Positions 18,085 through 24,560 of a stretch of 24,560 bases of DNA are shown piece after piece. The stretch lies in contig MSJH02000751.1 of the NCBI GenBank assembly GCA_001931875.2, forward strand, positions 1-24,560, written 5' to 3'. The number at the start of each line of letters is the position of its first letter. Position 1 is the stretch's first letter. The notes under the pieces were generated by a model. It ran no database searches, had not been told where the DNA came from, and was given only the letters and a program-made list of their open reading frames with translations. This DNA comes from Byssochlamys sp. IMV 00236. Lineage: Eukaryota > Ascomycota > Eurotiomycetes > Eurotiales > Thermoascaceae. The position numbers and the translations under genes were made by a program.

Positions 18085-19405
18085 TCATACTATACAAGAT
18101 GAAGGTGTTATAGCATCCATATTAAGTTGTAGTTGAACATGGTCCCTTATATTTGCATCTAATGAATCTCTATTCATATTGTGCATTACCATCTTCCAAT
18201 TCAATACTAATGCCATACTGTCCTCTCTAATATGATGTCTATAAATAATCAAAGTGATAAACATTATGTCTACGATACCTTTTCCCTTGAAATTGAAGTC
18301 TAGAATCTGATAAGGCTTCAACAGTTATATCTGTATTTTCAAATGATCGCTTCAGCTTTTCAAACAGTACTCTTCTTTGATCCGTGAGTCTTGCATAATG
18401 TACTAATACCTGAAAGAATCCTAATATGTTGCAAGTATCCTTTATCCTTGTAGACAAATAAGTGTACTAGATATTGCAGATATCTTTTACACTTACTTTT
18501 GTAATAATGGTCCTATATCCATCTTCATTCGAATACCGACTTCAAAGTTCAGATTACACATGGTCATAGTTGCTTCCAAGACGTCAAATGATACAGTAAA
18601 CTCTTGATTAAAAGAACTACCGGATAACTCACAATGACGAATATCGTCTTTATGTTTATTTAGCAAAGATTAATAAAGAAAGGGTATATTTACCTAAACT
18701 ATCAGTACGCGTTTCCAAAATGTTTTTTGCTCTTGTGAATTTTACAAACGAGTAGTCTGTTTGCCGCACAACCTAATATAAACCATTGCTTAGAGCCTCT
18801 TTTTTGTTTTGATATAATAAAATAATTACATCCGGATTAGATATTGCCTCCTCACGTAGTTGTGCGTCTGGTTTTAAGAAATCTGCTTGTGATAGATCGT
18901 TTGTATCAGTTGTCGTTGAACTTCCTAGTAATAGCATATATTCACTAAGTAATCATTTAGTTCTTTCTTGTCTTTAAAAAAGAAAAGATATTACAAGATG
19001 ACATCTAAATCGGGTATATCTGATATATCACGCTCTTCTTCTTCCATCACGTATTGTGCTCTTTGTTCAGGTGTCATGTTGGTCAAATTAGCTTCTTTTT
19101 GTCTTCGTTCTTTTCGATCTTTTAATTTCTCTTCTAGATCTGCAACATAACCTTCCATTCTTTCTACTTGTTGCTGAAGAATAGCAATCTTCTTTCTCAT
19201 CTCTTCTTCGTCATTTTCAACTGCAAACTCATTAAACTGTGCTTATAGGGTTAGATCATGTTGTTGATGAAGCATTCAAATAGTTTACGAGACTATCTTC
19301 TAATTGCTGCTCATGTGAAGCTTTTTGTGTCGCTAATAATCGTTTATGGAATTCAGAATTGGTTGTTCTATTAGCAAAATTAAGTTGATCTTCACTTGAT
19401 GACAT
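18085..19405 (-). CDS. CENP-P/Ctf19-like inner kinetochore protein (coiled coil plus RWD-type region)
   Basis: Seven exons (19405-19289, 19236-18995, 18920-18830, 18772-18694, 18647-18497, 18446-18279, 18238-18085) give 333 residues. Residues 40-110 form a charged coiled coil (MRKKIAILQQQVERMEGYV, EEKLKDRKERRQKEA). The C-terminal half matches my recollection of vertebrate CENP-P in order and spacing: RHCELSGSSF...FTVSFDVLE, then ILGFFQVLVHYARLTDQRR with VLFEKLKRSFEN, then MALVLNWKMVMH. CENP-P/Ctf19 is a COMA/CENP-O-complex subunit at the inner kinetochore. Intron 2 (18994-18921) removes an apparent stop made by its GTAATA donor. Without it the locus would be two genes only 54 bp apart, which is unlikely. 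Intron 6 is only 40 nt. Kinetochore assignment needs a profile search. Confidence 0.68.
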
Positions 19406-19554
19406 GATTAATAAAAAAGGGAAAAGGGGAAATCTTTTTAAGGCTCAGTATTCAATAACAACAATAATGAAATCAAAAGATAGAGCATTATACTTAGTAT
19501 ATGTGTATTAGATATATAAATCTAGAATACACATTCTATATACTTTTGGTAGCC
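19406..19554. promoter_or_regulatory. Short bidirectional promoter region
   Basis: Only 149 bp separates the start codon of the minus-strand CENP-P-like gene from the inferred start codon of the plus-strand deubiquitinase. The region is AT-rich, with a T/C-rich tract just upstream of the minus-strand ATG and ATATATAAAT near 19513. The two genes probably share it. Confidence 0.4.
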
Positions 19555-22500
19555 ATGGTAGCAAATTCATCTGCCTTGATACACTTGCATATTAATAAAT
19601 AATAATCAAACTTTGCTGCATTTTAGTCAAATGGTACACATTTCACAAAGCGAACAAATAAGGAAAACCTATTAGAGTGTTTTCTTTTTCTTTATATTCT
19701 TTAATGACGGCTTCATTTGCAGATTTGACAAAGAGAGCAACTGTAGACAAAAGTGATACACATAAATACTCTGCCAAACTATGGGTGTCTTCAGTAAACA
19801 AGCTATATGAACAAGTAGGATAAAGCAGATAAGCAGATAAAGAGTTTATTAAACATAGCCAATATAGGGTGATATGAAATATCAAAATGAAGACCTTGAA
19901 GATGCCTATGTTCATTATATGAAAGGCTGCAGGTAGATTTAATATAATGTCAAATTGCTTTCTTAACTCATAAACCCAACATATAGCATAATGCTAGAGA
20001 TTATCAACAAACACCAGAATTACAAGGAAGTCAAAAAAGATCCTTTATATCTAAAACTAAAGACAGTAAATATCATTTTGTTGTTCTTTCGACCTTGATT
20101 TTAATAGAGCTCTTCTTTTATCAGCGTACCGAAAATGACGTACTTGATCGACTTGAATATCTCAACTCTACTCTACAAGAAAAACTGGGCAAAAAGGACG
20201 TGGTCGAGGAGGCATTGGAGAAATATCCACCTTTGACTCCTACTAACGGACAAGTCTTGCTGGATGAGCTGCCTTCAGTCCCAACACATAAGCCTGGCGC
20301 GACCTCACTGCAACAGGTGCCAAGACAGTCTCCACCACCACCGCAACAACAATCTATACCACCTCCACCTCCACGGTCCATGAAAATGCCAGAGCCACAA
20401 CCAACAACGCAACCACAAACCCACTCTCGTAATGGTATGGAGTTCCCGAGGCCCACCAAATATCAACTATCGGTACCCACATTGACTGTTGAACCATTGC
20501 AGCTAGCCAGCTGGATTGTGAAAAACAGTTCTGGTCCACAGCCAAGTGTGCTATTGCTAGATATTCGACCAAGAGATGTTCATAGTCAAGGATTCATAAG
20601 ACATCGATGGGTAGCTCAGATTGAACCATTAGTCATAAAGCCGAAGTAAGTGTTTAGAGTAGAGAACGTCATCTGACATGAGTTTATTAGCGTAAGTTCA
20701 CAAAAAATTGAAGAGTCGATGATTATGAACCCTGAAGTGGAGCAACAGATGTTTGCTAGGCGACACGAATATTTTGATCTTATTGTGTATTATGATCAAA
20801 GGTCAACCGTTCTTGATAAGGAAAATCAGACATTATACCATCTTCGACAGGCTATTTATGAATTCGAGTTTCAAAAAGTATTGCGAAATGCGCCTATTAT
20901 GCTTATAGGAGGCTTTGATGCTTGGAGTAGGACGATAGGACAACGCGGAGTCTATAGATACACGGATGGTAGCAGACCTATTCTACCAGAAAAGAGATAC
21001 TCTGATCAACGTGTTCCTTTATCACCTGTTAAAGTACATCATACGCTTTATGACTATGTAAGTCCATTTAAAGTTGTGTTGTTCTTGAATACTAATTCAC
21101 TCTAGTTTACGTATAAAGGGCCATCTGTGTCAAAAGAGTCTATGGTTCGAAATAATAAGAACCATGTCGAAACACCTCCTCTCCGAGGAATCTTTGCACA
21201 TACCCTTTCATCTTCACAGCGTGAAACAAAGCTTACTATGCCAATACCCCAACCTGTCAATCAGGAAAAGAGTCAAAATGCGTCCGAACTCACACGACGC
21301 AAGACATTTATCGATAACCCATTTCATGGATTCACGAGCACAACCAATCAGCAATTTGACGTTCCCCCGGCCATTCTGAGAAAGAAGCAACCACCAATGC
21401 CCTCAAAGGAACAGACACCGCCTCTGCCTCCTAAGCCATCTGATATCAATCTACCTGAATATCGCGCTGCTCCTGTCTCTGAAAATTCATTCTCCCAGAT
21501 GGGCAACGTAGCCGTGGGCACAACCGGTTTGAAAAATCTAGGTAATACCTGCTATATGAATTCAATCATTCAATGCCTTAGTGGAACCATCCCATTTGCT
21601 CGTTATTTTATCTGTAAGTTTTTTTTTGTTTGTTTGTATATGCTCTTTCTTGTTCTAACCTGATCATTATAGCTGGTGTATATAAGCACCATATCAATAT
21701 GATAAGCCCCCTTAGTTCCAAAGGTCGGTTAGCAAATGAATTTGCTGGCTTATTGCGTCTCATGTGGGGCGGCAATTATAGCTTCATTTCTCCTGTTCCT
21801 TTTAGAGAAGCCCTTTTAGAATTCGCACCTCAATTCAGAGGAAGCGAGCAGCACGACTCTCAAGAATTTCTGAATTTTTTACTAGATGGCCTTCACGAAG
21901 ACTGTAACTTGATAACAGAAAAACCTAATATTCCCTCAGAAACAGCCGAAGAAGAAGCTTTATTTGAACAATTGCCAGATTGGAAAGCCAGCACTATAGC
22001 TTGGGATAAATACTTGCTTCGAAACTCAAGTGTTGTCGTCAGTCTGTTTCAGGGGCAGTATAGGAGTCGACTCACTTGTTTGACTTGTCATACGGTAAGA
22101 AAAGCATTTTGTTTTGTTCACACTATTTATGATCTCTCTTTAGACATCAACAACTTACAATTCATTCATGTCCCTTTCTTTGCCCATTCCCGCTAGTCGC
22201 AATGGACCTACCACAGTGAACATCTATCAATGTTTAGATTATTTTGTACAAGACGAGATTTTAGAAGGTGATAATGCATGGAACTGTCCTCGTTGCAAAA
22301 AGCCTCGTCGTGCCAGCAAGTCATTAACACTGGCAAAGTTGCCTGATGTGCTCTTGATTCACTTGAAACGCTTCTCAGTTGAAGGACTATTTAATAATAA
22401 GCTTGAAACTGTGATTGATTCTCCTATAAGGTAAAAAAAAAAAATAGAAATAGTAGGACATTTTTATAACATGTTTTAAAAAGAGGGCTTGACTTGACGA

Positions 22501-22853
22501 AATATGTACCTGCTACCATGTTTCCTCCAGATCAACCACCCGAAAAGTCCATGTTTAACTATGATTTGTATGCGGTTTCGGTAGGAAAGACAAAAAGTTG
22601 GATCTAAACGCGTATGTTTGACTCAATTTTCGAATAGAACCATTATGGATCATTAACAGGTGGACACTATACTGCCTGTGTTCGAAATGGGTATAGGAAT
22701 GAATGGCATAATTTTGACGACACTCGTTTCTCAGTCTGCGATGAGTCAAAGATCATGGTAAGCGTGATATAATAAAGAGAAATGAGAAAGCTAATATGAC
22801 TATAGAGTAAAGCTGCCTATAACTTGTTCTATGTTAGGTCCACTGTAAAATAA
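19555..22853 (+). CDS. DOA4: Ubiquitin carboxyl-terminal hydrolase, Doa4/USP8 type
   Basis: The thirteen-exon model (19555-19557, 19627-19633, 19723-19814, 19868-19932, 19987-20065, 20125-20645, 20691-21057, 21106-21613, 21673-22094, 22144-22430, 22484-22580, 22638-22757, 22806-22853) gives 871 residues. Domains in order: a USP8-type N-terminal helical domain (about 18-110: [28 protein letters not shown]), a Pro/Gln-rich linker, a rhodanese-like domain (about 215-360), PxLPPKP-type SH3/WW ligands, and the USP catalytic domain. Catalytic motifs are GNTCYMNS (Cys527) and [10 protein letters not shown] (His826), with NFDD after it. Zinc-ribbon cysteines are CLTC and CPRC. The rhodanese loop lacks the catalytic cysteine, as in USP8. 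Doa4 recovers ubiquitin from endosomal cargo before vacuolar delivery. Exons 4-13 are firm. The first two (an ATG-only coding exon and a 7-nt microexon) are inferred. Confidence 0.9.
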
Positions 22854-23000
22854 AGTGGACATTGTATGGGTTTCAATTTTGACGTAGATCTGGGTTTCTA
22901 AAAAAGGAAAACAATAAAGTCATGATGATGTTATAAAAATGCTAGTTATTATATATTGTTCTTTTTCTTCTCTTGTTATTATTATTATCCTTTTAAAATA
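22854..23000. other. Short spacer between two tandem plus-strand genes
   Basis: AATAAA at 22913-22918 is a plausible poly(A) signal for the deubiquitinase gene. A T/C-rich tract at about 22961-22994 precedes the next start codon. Confidence 0.5.
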
Positions 23001-24489
23001 ATGTGGATAAAACAAATTAAAATATACTTGGTCACATTCTTGGTACTCACGCTACTGATATGTCAATCACAGGCTATAGGTAAGTTGCCAAAAAAAGAAG
23101 CGAACATCACTGACGGATAGGTCAAACATAGTACGAACGGAAGAAGCGCCAGAATGGAATAAGGATAGCTTAGCTGCCTATTTTAAAAAGTATAAAATTC
23201 ATTTTGACAAGCATTCTGACTATAATGCATTGATGGACACTATCAAATCTTACAAGGATGCTGTAACAGCCAATGCTCGTCTTTTTGGGAGCAATGTTGA
23301 TCATATCCTTTACGGGTTCAAAAACTCTATGGAAAAGAATGCCAAGTTAGCAAATAATGACGCGCATGCCGTTCTGAATAACATTAGACATCAATTACGA
23401 CAACTCGAATTGAAGGGACAGCTCAAGAAGGATCGAGTTCAGGCTGTCTTGGATAAGGCGCGCCATGAAGTCATTCGCGAAAAACTTATGACCGAAGCAG
23501 AATGGAAGAAGGCATACTCTCATTTTGAAGCAACCTATGCTCAGCCTACCTGGTATCAACGCGTGTTTCGCTTGAAGCCAAATATACAGGATATCGAATC
23601 GTCTTCTTTGAAGAGTTGGATACTCTCTGTGACCAACAATTTAAACCATTTAGGTACTTTAACAAAAGAACAAGTCACTTCGATCGGCGATGCTTTATAC
23701 CAAAGCATATTAAAGACAGATATTCATAAACTGGGCGATAATGTTTGGGTTGAAGAGCTCAAATATAGTATTTCACAACAAACTCAACTGAAGAAAGAGC
23801 AACTGGAGGATGTGATGGAAGCGATTGCAAAGGAAGTGCGCGCGTTCAAGATATTTGCACTAGACTACACGGGCCAAGCAAAGGAACAAACAAATCATTG
23901 GATACACAGCGTCAAGAACCGCGTATGGACAACGGTTGAAGGATTAATGAAGCCCATACGAACAAGACTGTCGCATTATCGTCATCATCTTCCCTATGCT
24001 GATCCCACGTCTCATCCAAAATGGGAATTTTACAATTATAAAGATGCACACTTGAAATATCCCGGAGAGAAAAAGAAACTTACAGCTTCTATACAATCAC
24101 AAGCACGTTCAATGTCAAAGCAATTTGAAACGGCTACAGCTACAAACGTCATCACTCATGCTTTTGAAACCGCTGTTTCAGTTGCATCTGAAGCAGCTGC
24201 CCAAGCAACAAGCAGTGTTAAGGACAGTTTTGCTCATTTTTGGCGTCAAAAGGAACACGATATCTATCGTCGACTTGGTTATACGGAGGCGCACATTGAT
24301 TGGATACAAAACTATCTCGAAAAGACTTTTCAAAATCAAAAGGATTCGGTCAAGGGTAAAGCAGACGAAGCTGCTATTGCCATTAAGCGATATTTAGATA
24401 GTTGTAAAGTTCAAACACCAAATCAAGTCGATGCCAGTGTTCATAGAATGAAGCGATACTTGGAAGCATGGAGAACCCTTGTTGATTAA
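23001..24489 (+). CDS. Ish1-domain protein (Msc1/Ish1-like), secretory-pathway entry
   Basis: Two exons (23001-23079, 23132-24489) give 478 residues. The N-terminus MWIKQIKIYLVTFLVLTLLI looks like a signal peptide or anchor, with a likely cleavage region near QSQA. Residues about 35-69 (APEWNKDSLAAYFKKYKIHF) fit the Ish1 domain, a small helical motif of fungal nuclear-envelope/ER stress proteins such as Ish1 and Msc1. The rest is almost wholly helical, with repeated heptad-like stretches (LNNIRHQLRQLELKG, LKSWILSVTNNLNHLG, HWIHSVKNRVWTTVEG) and an Ala-rich helix (AVSVASEAAAQATSS). A second Ish1-like unit may lie near RRLGYTEAHIDWIQNYL. The frame demands the acceptor at 23130-23131, not the AG at 23119-23120. 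AATAAA overlaps the stop codon (24488-24493). Confidence 0.75.
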
Positions 24490-24516
24490 TAAAACACATC
24501 CTCTTAATTTCATCCT

Positions 24517-24518
<2 letters not shown>

Positions 24519-24560
<42 letters not shown>
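24519..24560. repeat. T homopolymer at the window edge
   Basis: An uninterrupted run of 42 T residues ends the window. This is probably a contig end or sequencing/assembly artefact. A genuine poly(T) tract, such as the antisense tail of a retroposed element, is possible. Confidence 0.8.

Noticed and set aside
19643..19915. A 90-codon minus-strand frame with hydrophobic segments, at first taken for a small two-pass membrane protein
   Set aside because: It is antisense to exons 3 and 4 of the deubiquitinase gene, whose plus-strand reading matches the USP8 N-terminal domain and splices cleanly.

Overview
This window looks like nuclear DNA of an early-diverging filamentous fungus, most likely Mucoromycota (Mucorales-type). 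It is AT-rich. Its genes are split by many very short GT-AG introns (about 40-90 nt, most 45-60). It carries fungus-specific genes (ATG15, PEX11, a UPF0357/DUF2015 protein, a Doa4/USP8-type deubiquitinase, an Ish1-domain protein), plus remnants of a tyrosine-recombinase element and a LINE. No operons or bacterial signals are present. Exon coordinates below were worked out by hand from splice sites and frame continuity, so gene starts and exon edges are models, not transcript evidence.

Layout. 1-520: decayed tyrosine recombinase fragment (minus). 520-3350: gene-poor AT-rich stretch with a hairpin-forming inverted repeat, two E-boxes, a tRNA-Gln(UUG), and an unusual set of diverged direct repeats that each end in the same 16-bp word. 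3350-5149 (minus): PEX11 and a small membrane-anchored DUF2015 protein. 5356-8670 (plus): a universal stress protein, a type II membrane glycosyltransferase-like protein, and a Mag1/AlkA-type 3-methyladenine DNA glycosylase. 8671-9572: no gene seen. 9573-11988: LINE retrotransposon copy with its endonuclease and reverse-transcriptase core deleted. 11989-13620: no gene seen. 13621-15510 (plus): large single-exon membrane protein of unknown family, convergent with ATG15 (15589-17114, minus). 17190-17675 (minus): coding-looking but unresolved locus. 18085-19405 (minus): seven-exon gene whose product resembles the kinetochore protein CENP-P/Ctf19. It is divergent from a 13-exon Doa4/USP8-type ubiquitin hydrolase (19555-22853). 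23001-24489: secreted or membrane-inserted Ish1-domain protein. The window ends in a 42-nt T run, probably a contig edge.

The genes share no single pathway. Several belong to membrane and organelle upkeep: PEX11 in peroxisome division, ATG15 in vacuolar lysis of autophagic bodies, the Doa4/USP8-like enzyme in endosomal ubiquitin recycling, and Ish1 at the nuclear envelope/ER. The items most worth a second look are the repeat set ending in AAGATCTGGTGGTCAC, the CENP-P-like gene, the inferred 7-nt microexon at the start of the deubiquitinase gene, and the frame-broken locus at 17.2-17.7 kb.
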